Assembly: GCA_038064375.1 (NCBI GenBank)
Contig: JBBTTF010000001.1
Span: 248,001 to 312,000, forward strand
DNA length: 64,000 nt
Direction of reading: 5' to 3'
From: JBBTTE01 sp038064375
GTDB taxonomy: Bacteria > Patescibacteriota > Saccharimonadia > Saccharimonadales > UBA4665
Positions 1 through 8,586 of the stretch are shown here, one piece after another (the stretch's first letter is position 1; each line of letters begins with the position of its first letter). The notes under the pieces are model-generated. The model worked only from the letters and a program-made list of their open reading frames with translations. It did not search any database and was not told where the DNA came from. The translations under genes were made by a program, and so were the position numbers.

Positions 1-2
1 AA

Positions 3-395
3 ATGATCATACTATCTATTCGTACCGACAAGCCCGAAGCTGAGTTAGGTTTGTTTGATAATTCAAAAAAAATTGCAGATACTACTTGGCCAGCTCACCG
101 CGAGTTAGCAAATACAATTCACAATAAGATCAACAGCATCCTAAGCGATAACCAAAAATCTTTGTCAGACGTCGATGGGTTTGTTGTTTACGAAGGGCCG
201 GGTAGCTTCACTGGACTTAGGATTGGGCTGACGGTTGCAAATACATTTGCAGATGCACTTAGCATCCCGATTGTTGGCTCCACTGAATCCACGTGGCAGC
301 AAGATGGCATAAAAAGACTGGCAAATGGAGAAAACGACACGGTTGCAATGCCCAAATATGGTTCGCCGCCCAAAACCACAAGTCCCAAACATTGA
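3..395 (+). CDS. tsaB: TsaB-like tRNA threonylcarbamoyladenosine protein (short form)
   Basis: Likely the TsaB partner of TsaD in making N6-threonylcarbamoyladenosine (t6A) on ANN-decoding tRNAs. The ASKHA-fold signature GPGSFTGLRIG lies at about residues 65-75, and the N-terminal strand MIILSIRTDK fits the family start. At 130 residues it is much shorter than the roughly 230 of E. coli TsaB and keeps essentially only the N-terminal lobe. The tail (PKYGSPPKTTSPKH) resembles the natural end of short TsaB proteins rather than a frameshift. The ATG is the third base of the window, so the upstream context is not visible. Family call is good; activity of the short form is inferred. Confidence 0.8.
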   Translation: MIILSIRTDKPEAELGLFDNSKKIADTTWPAHRELANTIHNKINSILSDNQKSLSDVDGFVVYEGPGSFTGLRIGLTVANTFADALSIPIVGSTESTWQQDGIKRLANGENDTVAMPKYGSPPKTTSPKH

Positions 396-575
396 CCACA
401 ACTAGCATTGCGGGGTATATTTAGGCACAGGAATTGTATCGTTTTGAGAGACGTTCAGATCCTGACCCAGACAAATTCTAAACTTAATACGATATTCAGG
501 TGACCGTACCTAGGGCTAACTAGAGAAGTGAACAGCGATTGTTAGCACGGTTATCTGCCGACAGAAAGGACAGAC
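396..575 (+). other. 180-nt gene-free spacer upstream of rny
   Basis: No ORF of note or clear terminator is visible between tsaB and rny. The last 20 nt carry an A/G-rich stretch (AGAAAGGACAGAC) that serves as the ribosome binding site of rny. A weak -10-like TACGAT lies near 490 without a good -35. It probably holds the rny promoter and leader, but nothing decisive can be pointed to. Confidence 0.4.
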
Positions 576-2084
576 ATGATTGCAGTACTGTTTGCTATTG
601 CAGGACTGGTTATTGGCTTTGGTGCCACTACCGTTATCACAAAACAAAGAATGGGCTCAGCCGAGCAAAAGGCTCATAAGGAGCTAGAAAAAGCCAAAAA
701 AGAGGCCACCAAGTTAATTGATCAGGCCCGCGAGGAATCAAAAAAGGAAGTCGAGGCGACTCGTAAAGAAGAGCAATCTCGTCGTCACGAAGTTAAAGAC
801 CTAGAGAAGCGATTAGTAACTCGTGAAGAGAATCTAGACAAGAAGCTAGATGAGCTCGACAAGCGCAACGAAAATCTTCGCAAGAACGAAGACGAAGTTG
901 AGCAACTCAAAAACGAAATTCGTACCATTCGCACCAAGCAACAAGACAAGCTCGAGAAGATTGCTAAGCTTACCAAGGCCGACGCTGCCGACAAGCTAAT
1001 GCAAATGACCGAGCGTGATATCAAGCAGGACCTAGTCGGCTTAGTAATTAAGCTTCAGAACGAAGCCAAAGAAAATGCCGAAGAAAAGGCTGCCCTAATC
1101 ATCACGACTGCTATGGAGCGCATGTCCAGCGAAGTCACAGCTGAGCGCACGATTACTAGCGTCAAGCTAGAGGACGAAGATATGAAGGGTCGCATTATCG
1201 GCAAGGAAGGCCGTAACATTCAGGCCTTACAGCGTGCTACTGGTGTCGACATTATGGTTGATGACACCCCTGGCTACGTAGTGCTCAGTAGCTTTGATCC
1301 TATTCGCCGTGAAGTTGCTCGCCAGACCATGGTGATGTTGATGAAGGACGGTCGAATCCACCCAGGTCGCATCGAAGAAGTTGTTGCCAAGGCCCAAAAC
1401 GCAGTTGAAAAAGATGTCATCAAAGCCGGTGAGGATGCGGCTCGTGAGGTCGGTGTGGTTGGGATTCCAAAAGAAGTCCTACAACTTCTTGGTGAGCTTA
1501 AGTACCGAACTAGCTATGGCCAGAACGTCCTTAAGCACTCAACAGAGATGGCTCACATCGCTGGTGTGATTGCCGAAGAGGTCGGTGCTAACGTTAAGAT
1601 CTCCAAGTATGCCGCACTAGTGCACGATCTTGGCAAGGCTCTAACGCACAAAATGGAAGGCAAGCACCACCACATTTCTGGTGAAATGCTTCGCAAGTAC
1701 GGTGCCCCAGAAGAGGTCGCCTTAGCCGCAGAGCAGCACCACGATGACGTCGAAGCTACTACTGTCGAAGCTTTGATTGTTCGCACCGTAGATGCTATCA
1801 GTGCATCACGACCTGGTGCACGCAACATCAGCGCCGAGAACTTTGGTGATCGCATGCGTGATCTAGAGAACGTTGCCAACGGCTTCCCAGGTATCGAGAA
1901 GTCCTACGCTATCAGTGCTGGCCGCGAAGTCCGAGTGTTTGTTAAGCCACAGTCAGTTGATGACCTAAGTGCAATCAAGCTGGCTCGTGACATCGCCACG
2001 AAGATAGAATCTTCTATGCAGTACCCTGGTACTATCAAGGTTAACGTCATTCGCGAAACACGCGCTATAGAATTTGCCAAGTAA
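576..2084 (+). CDS. rny: Ribonuclease Y
   Basis: Membrane-anchored endoribonuclease that initiates mRNA decay. The order is classic: an N-terminal transmembrane helix (residues 1-20), a long highly charged coiled coil (about 25-180), a KH domain (GRIIGKEGRNIQALQ near 205-220) and an HD domain (HD at VHDLGKALTH near 350, with HHDD further on). Length 502 is close to the usual 510-520. The start follows the A/G-rich AGAAAGGACAGAC. The next-but-one gene encodes a YmdB-like protein, the same association seen for rny-ymdB in Bacillus. Confidence 0.96.
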   Translation: MIAVLFAIAGLVIGFGATTVITKQRMGSAEQKAHKELEKAKKEATKLIDQAREESKKEVEATRKEEQSRRHEVKDLEKRLVTREENLDKKLDELDKRNENLRKNEDEVEQLKNEIRTIRTKQQDKLEKIAKLTKADAADKLMQMTERDIKQDLVGLVIKLQNEAKENAEEKAALIITTAMERMSSEVTAERTITSVKLEDEDMKGRIIGKEGRNIQALQRATGVDIMVDDTPGYVVLSSFDPIRREVARQTMVMLMKDGRIHPGRIEEVVAKAQNAVEKDVIKAGEDAAREVGVVGIPKEVLQLLGELKYRTSYGQNVLKHSTEMAHIAGVIAEEVGANVKISKYAALVHDLGKALTHKMEGKHHHISGEMLRKYGAPEEVALAAEQHHDDVEATTVEALIVRTVDAISASRPGARNISAENFGDRMRDLENVANGFPGIEKSYAISAGREVRVFVKPQSVDDLSAIKLARDIATKIESSMQYPGTIKVNVIRETRAIEFAK

Positions 2085-2092
2085 AATCAGGC

Positions 2093-2647
2093 ATGAGAAC
2101 CGTCCTAATAATTCATGGAATTGGCGGACATGCCGGTATTCACTGGCAACAATGGCTTAGCAATGCGCTGACGGCAAAAAACTATCATGTAATTATGCCG
2201 AACTTACCGTCGCCCAATCAGCCAGATCGAAAGACATGGTTGACTGAGATAAATAAGGCTTTAGAAGGTGTTGAGCTGGCTGATTTAGTTTTGGTTGGTC
2301 ATTCATTGGGCGCCACCACGGCGTTGGACTTTGTTGAGCAAACAACTCATAAAGTTAATGGTTTGATCACCGTCTCCGGTTTTGCAAAAGACTATGGCTC
2401 TGAACTCAACGCCTATTTCTTAAACGAAAAATCAATCAACTTTGAAAAAGTAAAAAACAACATCAGTTGGTCAAAAGTAGTTTATGGGGACAATGATCCG
2501 TATGTTACCCAAGAAGCTCTTAAGTATGTATCGGACGGCCTGTCAGTCGAGCCAGTGATCCTACCTAATGGGGGTCATCTCAATTCTGAGGCTGGGTACA
2601 CGGAGCTTCCGTTGCTGGTTGATATTCTGGAGAGCTCAACGGCATGA
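2093..2647 (+). CDS. RBBP9/YdeN-type serine hydrolase
   Basis: Small alpha/beta hydrolase of 184 residues. The nucleophile elbow is GHSLGA (about residues 66-71), the oxyanion region HGIGGHAG sits near the start, an acidic residue occurs in VYGDNDPYVT (about 139-148), and the likely catalytic histidine is in NGGHLNSEAGY (about 160-170). This layout matches the RBBP9/YdeN family (DUF1234-like). It lies 8 nt after rny, and its end overlaps the next ATG (ATGA), so the three genes are probably cotranscribed. Substrate unknown. Confidence 0.82.
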   Translation: MRTVLIIHGIGGHAGIHWQQWLSNALTAKNYHVIMPNLPSPNQPDRKTWLTEINKALEGVELADLVLVGHSLGATTALDFVEQTTHKVNGLITVSGFAKDYGSELNAYFLNEKSINFEKVKNNISWSKVVYGDNDPYVTQEALKYVSDGLSVEPVILPNGGHLNSEAGYTELPLLVDILESSTA

Positions 2648-3438
2648 ACATTCTGTACGTCGGCGATGTAATGGGCGAGATGGGGCTTCAGGTTGTTGAG
2701 AAGATCTTGCCCCAGCTCAGACAAAAGGAGCAAATAGATTTAGTAGTTGCCCAGTCAGAGAATGTTAGTGAGGGCAAGGGAATTACGCTCCAAGATTTCC
2801 AGAGACTTAAGAATGCTGGAGTTGATTTTTGTACTGGCGGTAACTGGAGCTTGCACCGCAAAGAAACGCTTCAGGCACTCAACGACCCAAATCAGCCAAT
2901 AATTCGTCCAGCAAACTACCCAGAAGGAACCGGAGGGCTAGGTTTCAAATACGCGGAGACTCCTAAAGGCAAAGTGCTAGTCATTAGCTTGCTTGGAAGC
3001 ATCGTAGGTAAGGACTCTGATAAGCCAGTCGATAATCCTCTCTTGGTCGTGGACCAAATTTTGTTCAATCAGAAAGATGTCGACAAAGCAGCTATAATTG
3101 TAAATTTTCACGGCGACTATAGCAGCGAAAAGGTAGTAATCGGTCATTATCTAGATGGGCAAGCAACTATGGTCGTTGGCGATCACTGGCATGTTCCAAC
3201 AGCTGACGCCAGAGTTTTGCCGGCTGGAACGGCGCATATATCGGACGTTGGAATGTGCGGAGCGCTTGATGCGTCGCTTGGGGTGAAGTTCGAAAGTGTT
3301 ATCCCTCGGTGGCGGGACGGACAGCAAACTCGTAATTTACTTGAGTCCGAAGGACCGCGTCAGTTCAACGCCGTGTTAGTAAAATCTAACGACCAAGGCC
3401 TCGCCGACTCGATCGAGCAAATTCAAAAGACCTTTTAG
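2644..3438 (+). CDS. ymdB: YmdB-family metallophosphoesterase (TIGR00282)
   Basis: Calcineurin-like phosphodiesterase, 264 residues, the usual size. B. subtilis YmdB, recalled from the family, hydrolyses 2',3'-cAMP and affects biofilm/motility gene expression. Metal ligands match by position: D8 (GDVMG), E39-N40 (SENVSEG), N67, and histidines at about 156, 181 and 183 (FHGDY, GDHWHVPTAD). The family GNH motif is changed: residue 68 is Trp in GGNWSLH, so the proposed catalytic histidine is missing. Translationally coupled to the upstream hydrolase by a 4-nt overlap and close to rny. Confidence 0.88.
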   Translation: MNILYVGDVMGEMGLQVVEKILPQLRQKEQIDLVVAQSENVSEGKGITLQDFQRLKNAGVDFCTGGNWSLHRKETLQALNDPNQPIIRPANYPEGTGGLGFKYAETPKGKVLVISLLGSIVGKDSDKPVDNPLLVVDQILFNQKDVDKAAIIVNFHGDYSSEKVVIGHYLDGQATMVVGDHWHVPTADARVLPAGTAHISDVGMCGALDASLGVKFESVIPRWRDGQQTRNLLESEGPRQFNAVLVKSNDQGLADSIEQIQKTF

Positions 3439-3496
3439 GGCTATGCTTTCTGGCTCAAAACCTTTATAATCAACCTCTGTAATATCGATTGAATAT

Positions 3497-3573
3497 CGGG
3501 GAGTGGCGCAGTCTGGTAGCGCACGCGGTTTGGGACCGCGGGGTCGCAGGTTCAAATCCTGTCTCCCCGACCA
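3497..3573 (+). tRNA. tRNA-Pro (anticodon UGG)
   Basis: Full cloverleaf of 77 nt: acceptor CGGGGAG/CTCCCCG, D arm GCGC/GCGC, anticodon arm CGCGG-TTTGGGA-CCGCG with anticodon TGG, T arm GCAGG-TTCAAAT-CCTGT, discriminator A and encoded CCA. Confidence 0.97.
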
Positions 3574-3584
3574 TGAATTGAATA

Positions 3585-5612
3585 TTACTTTTGTTGAGTC
3601 GGATTCTGCGGATCTACGTAAGGATCGTTAGGATTAACTGGTTGCGGTAGCTGCTGGCTGCTGTGAGGCGGTACGTTAAAAGGATCGTTAATGCCGCCAA
3701 CTGCTGGTGGGGGTTGCTGAGTCGGTGATGACCCAATCGCAGGTGAGAAGATTGTGCGATGTCCAATCTCCTGATCCAGCCCTGTAGTCTGCTGGGGTGG
3801 AAGTGGTTGAGGTGCAAACGGGTCATTTGGGTTTGTAGTGGCCACTGGCTGAACAGGAGGCGCTACGTAGTAATCGTTGTAGGCTACTGGTGTTGGGTTA
3901 GCATATTGAGTGTTTAGGCTGTCGTAATAGCTGCTCAGCTGCTTACGACGACGTATCCATGCGACTAGACCGAACACAGCACCAACTAGCAGGAATAGTC
4001 CGAGGAGTATCTTCCACCAACCCATGCTGCCTGACGCACTGATGATTGCAAATGGCTTAGGACTATCAGTACTAAAGGTGAAGTTGTGCTTGCTGTCTAG
4101 CTTGAGCTTAGAGTTTGTCCACTTGCCATTATCATTGACGTATAGCTTAGGATTGCTCTTGAGTTGTTGCGAGCTGACGGCTAGCTTGAATTCGATAGCC
4201 TTGTTGAACTTATCTATTTGTGTGCCGTCTGCAGTTTTACAAACAAGCTCGTATGCCCCTGCCAAAACACTACCAGACTTTTGCAAAGACTTGTCGGTAG
4301 ACTTATTAATCTCACATGCAGCATCTTCGCTTATCGCACCCTCAGGTATCTTGACACTTACTACGCCGTCTTCACTCTCGATTGTTGAATCTTGGTCGGC
4401 ATATGTGTTGGGACTGAAACTCGAAGTAGTAATATCTGTTACAACGTAATCTGAGCCGTTACCAGCGGCATCTTTGGCAGAAACTCTGTAGATATACTTA
4501 GCAGAGAACTCTGTTGCAGCGTCAGTATAGGCAACATCAGTAGTATTGTCACTGAGAATAGACCAAGCCTGTCCGTCATCGTCAGAGCGCTCAACAACGT
4601 AGCCAGTTACAGCCGTGTCGTCAGTTGACGCTACCCATGAAAGATCTATGCTACCTGCTGCACCTTCGGCTGCAGTCAATGATGCAGGAGCTGAGGGAGC
4701 TTGCTTGTCGGTGTTAGCTGTTACCGCTGGCGTTGTGTTTGTGACCGGTGCTCTAGCAACCGTTCGGCTAGTTGTTACGGTATTCCTAGCGGGAGTAGAG
4801 CTACTAACAATTGGTGCCTGCGCTTGCGCCTGTGATGCCGGTTTGTTGACGGTACAGGCTAGTGTTGAATAATTTTGGGACGCTACGGCCGATGCCATGC
4901 CTAAACCGACACCTTGAATGCCAATGGTGTAGTTAGTCCCACAGGTTAAGTTGGAGAGTGTCCAGTCAGACCTTGATGTTGCGACGGCGATAGCGCCGTT
5001 CTTATATAAGGAGTATTGCTCAGTACTACCGCCACCTGAATTCCAGCGCACGAGTAGCGAAGTCTGTGTCTTATCTACGGTACCAAATGAGGGTGTACCC
5101 GGAGGAGGCGGCGGCGTCATGCAAGTTGTAGGCCCAGCATGACCATTAGTATTAACAATAATCGTAGTGCCAACTCCGACTGAACAATGACCCCCAGCTG
5201 GTGCTGGACTCCAATTAGAGTAGGTAATTGAAGTTATTCTATACAAGAGAACTCTGGCATCGGCAGTGTGCACAAGACAAGTACCAAAGTTAGCGGTACC
5301 ATTTACTACGGTGACTGGCGCTCCGTTGCAGGTATTGCCTCGGCCTACTCCTGTTACCGAGTCAAAGCCCTCGACATTAATAACCGCACCATTTAGTAAC
5401 TGAAGACTGTTCTGAGAACTACGAGCACCGATTACCAAGCTGCCGTACGTCCTTGTTGCTGCCGAAGAGTCGAGTATGGAATAAATACCACCCCCAAAAG
5501 CAGTCAGCAAAACAACCGCCAACAGTGCTGTTCGAGGCGACTTCCAAGAGGCCATTAACCAACGGTGGTGGCGTTTCTCGTGTTTTATTGTTTGCTTCTT
5601 TTTGTCTGTCAT
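3585..5612 (-). CDS. Two-TM surface protein with fibronectin type III domains
   Basis: 675-residue exported protein of unknown role. A basic N-terminus leads into a signal/anchor helix (about 28-50, TALLAVVLLTAFGGGIYSIL). It is followed by a Cys-containing domain, one FN3 domain (about 172-255), an Ala/Thr/Val-rich linker, a second FN3 domain (about 305-398; APSAPASL, then GYVVERS), a beta-rich region resembling ZU5-like surface domains, a second TM helix (about 533-556) and a Pro/Gln-rich tail. The arrangement suggests an extracellular loop anchored at both ends with a cytoplasmic tail. Strand orientation opposes its neighbours; a -10-like TATACT with an AAGGG element lies upstream. Function as adhesin or scaffold is inference. 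Confidence 0.75.
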   Translation of the reverse strand: MTDKKKQTIKHEKRHHRWLMASWKSPRTALLAVVLLTAFGGGIYSILDSSAATRTYGSLVIGARSSQNSLQLLNGAVINVEGFDSVTGVGRGNTCNGAPVTVVNGTANFGTCLVHTADARVLLYRITSITYSNWSPAPAGGHCSVGVGTTIIVNTNGHAGPTTCMTPPPPPGTPSFGTVDKTQTSLLVRWNSGGGSTEQYSLYKNGAIAVATSRSDWTLSNLTCGTNYTIGIQGVGLGMASAVASQNYSTLACTVNKPASQAQAQAPIVSSSTPARNTVTTSRTVARAPVTNTTPAVTANTDKQAPSAPASLTAAEGAAGSIDLSWVASTDDTAVTGYVVERSDDDGQAWSILSDNTTDVAYTDAATEFSAKYIYRVSAKDAAGNGSDYVVTDITTSSFSPNTYADQDSTIESEDGVVSVKIPEGAISEDAACEINKSTDKSLQKSGSVLAGAYELVCKTADGTQIDKFNKAIEFKLAVSSQQLKSNPKLYVNDNGKWTNSKLKLDSKHNFTFSTDSPKPFAIISASGSMGWWKILLGLFLLVGAVFGLVAWIRRRKQLSSYYDSLNTQYANPTPVAYNDYYVAPPVQPVATTNPNDPFAPQPLPPQQTTGLDQEIGHRTIFSPAIGSSPTQQPPPAVGGINDPFNVPPHSSQQLPQPVNPNDPYVDPQNPTQQK

Positions 5613-5748
5613 CAGGCGCTTGACCCTTTATGCTTATCTTGAATAGTATAACAAATATATGACCAAGTAAAGCGATTTGTAAGATGGTGAGCATCAACAA
5701 ATATCGCGTTTCAAGCTATGGCTGATATTTTGGAGTACAATACAGTCC

Positions 5749-6375
5749 ATGTTGATTATCCTCACTATCGTTATTGTTCTAGCTATCCTTTTAATAAATG
5801 AATATTGGTGGCGAATTCGCACAGTTCATAGCGAACTCAGCCGTAAGTTTGTACATATTACTGTGGGTTGTTTTGTTGCTAGCTGGCCGTTCTTTTTGTC
5901 ATGGCAGCAGATACAGTTATTGAGCATAGGCTTCTTGTTGGTTGTGGGTCTGTCTAAGTATTTAAGGCTATTTCAAGCCATTCATAGTGTGCAGCGACCA
6001 ACTTGGGGGGAGCTATTCTTTGCCGCATCGGTTGGAGCAATAACACTAATCACTGACGACAAATGGATTTACGCAACTGCTTTGTTGCAGATGGCTTTGG
6101 CGGACGGACTGGCGGCAATTATCGGTGTTCGATACGGTAATCGTCGTCGCTATCAAGTGACCGGTCAGCCTAAGAGCGTTGTAGGGACTTTGACCTTCTT
6201 TGTGGTTTCGCTAGGGATTCTCGCAGTATATAGTCACTGGAGTGGCACAGTTCTGGCTTTGGGCTTTATGGTGCTGTTGAGTGCGTCAGCGAGTGCTATT
6301 GAGAATCTGGCGGTAAAGGGACTCGACAACTTGCTAGTACCACTACTTATAGCGATTATTCTTGTTAATCACTAA
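5749..6375 (+). CDS. Dolichol/phytol-kinase-like CTP-dependent membrane kinase
   Basis: Integral membrane protein, 208 residues with about six hydrophobic segments. Motifs typical of the SEC59/VTE5/CdsA-like group are visible: RKFVHITVG near residue 35, ADGLAAIIGVRYGN near 125, and KSVVGTLTFF near 150, which in this family bind the CTP and the lipid substrate. It probably phosphorylates a polyprenol or similar lipid alcohol. A -10 hexamer TACAAT ends 7 nt before the ATG and no Shine-Dalgarno is seen, so the mRNA may be leaderless. The 3' end overlaps the convergent P-type ATPase gene by 11 nt. Confidence 0.75.
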   Translation: MLIILTIVIVLAILLINEYWWRIRTVHSELSRKFVHITVGCFVASWPFFLSWQQIQLLSIGFLLVVGLSKYLRLFQAIHSVQRPTWGELFFAASVGAITLITDDKWIYATALLQMALADGLAAIIGVRYGNRRRYQVTGQPKSVVGTLTFFVVSLGILAVYSHWSGTVLALGFMVLLSASASAIENLAVKGLDNLLVPLLIAIILVNH

Positions 6376-8215
6376 CTGTGATCAAGTGAGCACGTAAAGC
6401 GTTGAAAATTACAAACACATCAACTACTTCTTGAAGAATAGCTCCGGTCAAAGGCGAGAACTTACCAGTAGCAAAAGCGACCATTAGTATTAAGCTCAGG
6501 CCGATGCCTATTAATATGCTTTGTTTAGCAATTTTGAACGTTTGCTTGGATATTGATAGAGCAGCTGCGACACGGCCTAAGTCGTCGAGCATGATGACCA
6601 TGTCAGCAGATTCGCTGGCAGCAGTTGATCCACGAGCGCCTAAGGCAATACCAACATCTGCTGCGGTGAGTGCTGGGGCATCGTTGACGCCATCCCCAAC
6701 GAATACTAAAGGACGTTTTTTGACTTCCTCTAAGACACGTAGTTTATCGGCTGGCAGCATCTCGGCGTGAACCTGATTGATTCCAAAGGTATTAGCTATG
6801 GACTGAGCAGTGAATTGATTGTCGCCCGTTACCATCAGCATTTCCTTGAGGCCAAGCTCTCGTAGGCGGTCCAGAGTCTCAGCTGCTTCTGGGCGTACCT
6901 CATCACTAAAGGTCACTAAACCAGCTAATTCACCTCCAAACGCAACGTAGACGGCAGTCTGATTTATTTTGCTATGGTTGAACTTAGTGGGTAACTGAAC
7001 TCCGCGTTCTTCGAGCAAACTCAATCTGCCTATAATGATTTCTTTTCCGCGCAGGTCGGCACTTAAGCCGCGGCCTGATATCTCTAGAATGTGCTTGGCT
7101 TTAACGAGTTTGATTTTTTGAGACTTGGCTTTGGTGACTATAGCTTGGGCGACAATGTGATTGGAGTTTTGTTCTAAGCTAGCAGCTAGACCAAGGACCT
7201 CGTCTTTACTAAAGCCACCATAGGTCATCACATCTTCAACTACCAAATTGCCCTGAGTAAGAGTGCCGGTCTTATCAAAAGCTATTGTCTGCGCCTCGGC
7301 CAATCGCTCCATAGCCTTGCCAGTTTTAATTATGATTCCATATTTGCTGGCTCTAGACATGCCACTTATTAGGGCTATGGGAGCGGCCAACAATAAAGGG
7401 CAGGGCGTGGCTACAATGATAACTTGTAAAAACCTGATAGCATCACCGCTAAGCACCCAAACCCCAGTAGCTAGAGCGTAGGCAGCAAAAGTAAAGGGCA
7501 GACTGTAACGGTCGGCAAGGCGTACAAATGGCGCTTGGCTGGCCGAGGCGTTTCGGACGAGCTTAACAATTTGTTGGTATTGACTGTCCGCGGATGTGGC
7601 TGTGGCCTTGGCCGTAACCGCGCCATCCAAATTTATTGATCCACTAAGTAGTTGGTCTTTGACTTGCTTAAATTCTGGCAGGCTCTCACCAGTTAATGAC
7701 GACTCATCAAAACTAGCAGAGCCGTCGATAACGATAGCATCGACAGGGACTAACTCACCAGCCTTAATAAGTATTTTGTCACCGACGCGTACGGCAGAGA
7801 CACTGACATCAATTGTTTTACCTTTGCGAATAACGTGCGCTTTGTGGGGGGCATGCTTTAGCAGCTCATCCAGCTCTCGTTTGGCGCGGTGTTCGGCAAA
7901 GTCTTCTAGGGCTTCGCCACCAGTGAGCATTAGAACAACGACAATTCCAGCCCAATACTCTTGTAGCAAGACTGATGTGATGATGGCGGTCGCTGCCAAG
8001 ATGTCAATGCCGTACTTGCCAAGTCGAACATCTTGCCACATTGACCACAGTAAGGGCATAAGTTGAATGATTGAGACTATTCCCAGCAGCCAATGAGCCA
8101 CAGTACGATGACCGGTTAGTTCCAAAACCAGCCCGATGACTATAGTCAGCAGGGCTAGGCTAAACAACTTATATTGGCGCAAAAAACGCACTAATCGCTT
8201 AATTAAGCGCTTCAT
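6365..8215 (-). CDS. P1B-type heavy-metal-translocating ATPase (Zn/Cd/Co class)
   Basis: 616-residue metal pump. Visible in order: two to three N-terminal TM helices with no HMA metal-binding domain before them, actuator motif TGES, the metal-site helix TPCPLLLAAP, phosphorylation motif DKTGTLT, TGDN, the hinge GDGVNDAPAL, and a C-terminal helix ending LQEVVDVFVIFNALRA. The TPCP motif and the EVVDV helix match ZntA/CadA-like zinc/cadmium exporters. An AGGAG ribosome site lies 8 nt before the ATG, and the promoter is overlapped by a dyad (separate entry), so metal-responsive control is likely. Exact metal inferred. Confidence 0.92.
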   Translation of the reverse strand: MKRLIKRLVRFLRQYKLFSLALLTIVIGLVLELTGHRTVAHWLLGIVSIIQLMPLLWSMWQDVRLGKYGIDILAATAIITSVLLQEYWAGIVVVLMLTGGEALEDFAEHRAKRELDELLKHAPHKAHVIRKGKTIDVSVSAVRVGDKILIKAGELVPVDAIVIDGSASFDESSLTGESLPEFKQVKDQLLSGSINLDGAVTAKATATSADSQYQQIVKLVRNASASQAPFVRLADRYSLPFTFAAYALATGVWVLSGDAIRFLQVIIVATPCPLLLAAPIALISGMSRASKYGIIIKTGKAMERLAEAQTIAFDKTGTLTQGNLVVEDVMTYGGFSKDEVLGLAASLEQNSNHIVAQAIVTKAKSQKIKLVKAKHILEISGRGLSADLRGKEIIIGRLSLLEERGVQLPTKFNHSKINQTAVYVAFGGELAGLVTFSDEVRPEAAETLDRLRELGLKEMLMVTGDNQFTAQSIANTFGINQVHAEMLPADKLRVLEEVKKRPLVFVGDGVNDAPALTAADVGIALGARGSTAASESADMVIMLDDLGRVAAALSISKQTFKIAKQSILIGIGLSLILMVAFATGKFSPLTGAILQEVVDVFVIFNALRAHLITVSD

Positions 8216-8230
8216 ACTCGATCTCCTATT

Positions 8231-8255
8231 AGACCTAGTATAGCAACTTAGGTCT
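8231..8255 (-). promoter_or_regulatory. Operator-like dyad over the P-type ATPase promoter
   Basis: Perfect 7-bp inverted repeat AGACCTA-N11-TAGGTCT. On the minus strand its right arm overlaps the -10 hexamer TATACT (8237-8242), which lies 21 nt before the ATG of the metal ATPase. No good -35 is seen. The position suits a repressor or a MerR/ArsR-type regulator; none is encoded nearby. Confidence 0.55.
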
Positions 8256-8271
8256 TATAATTTAGGAAATA

Positions 8272-8299
8272 AATAAGCGTCCAATGAAGGACGCTTATT
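8272..8299 (-). terminator. Terminator of the tRNA-Arg/tRNA-His unit
   Basis: Perfect 11-bp stem AATAAGCGTCC / GGACGCTTATT with a 6-nt loop, followed on the minus strand by TATTT. It lies just after tRNA-His and before the promoter of the metal ATPase, insulating the two units. Confidence 0.7.
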
Positions 8300-8313
8300 A
8301 TGAAATCTATATT

Positions 8314-8391
8314 TGGGGCGAGTGATGGGACTTGAACCCACGGCCTTCGGAACCACAACCCGACGCTCTAACCAGCTGAGCTACACCCGCC
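8314..8391 (-). tRNA. tRNA-His (anticodon GUG)
   Basis: Cloverleaf with anticodon GTG. The extra 5' G (G-1) is encoded opposite C73, the histidine identity element; the acceptor stem is GCGGGTG/CACTCGC and CCA is encoded. Same orientation as tRNA-Arg, 51 nt downstream of it. Confidence 0.96.
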
Positions 8392-8442
8392 ATAAAACAG
8401 AGGTGATTATAGCGTAAAACTAGACTAAATACAATCTGCAAA

Positions 8443-8519
8443 TGGTGCCCCGGGCTGGATTCGAACCAGCGACCTTAGGCTTAGAAGTCCTCTGCTCTAT
8501 CCAGCTGAGCTACCAGGGC
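8443..8519 (-). tRNA. tRNA-Arg (anticodon UCU)
   Basis: 77-nt tRNA: acceptor GCCCTGG/CCGGGGC, D stem GCTC/GAGC, anticodon loop CTTCTAA (TCT), T arm GCTGG-TTCGAAT-CCAGC, discriminator A and CCA encoded. The anticodon stem GAGGA/GCCTA forms only three standard pairs (27 and 31 mismatched), which is unusual. Confidence 0.9.
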
Positions 8520-8586
8520 GCACCTATATTATGCAACGTACACTATAGTGTATACTAAAATTGTAAGCTAAAAACAAAAACTACCG

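Noticed and set aside
3..395. tsaB as a frameshifted pseudogene
   Set aside because: The C-terminal YGSPPKTTSPKH looks like a natural TsaB end, and the following 180 nt show no remaining TsaB sequence in another frame.
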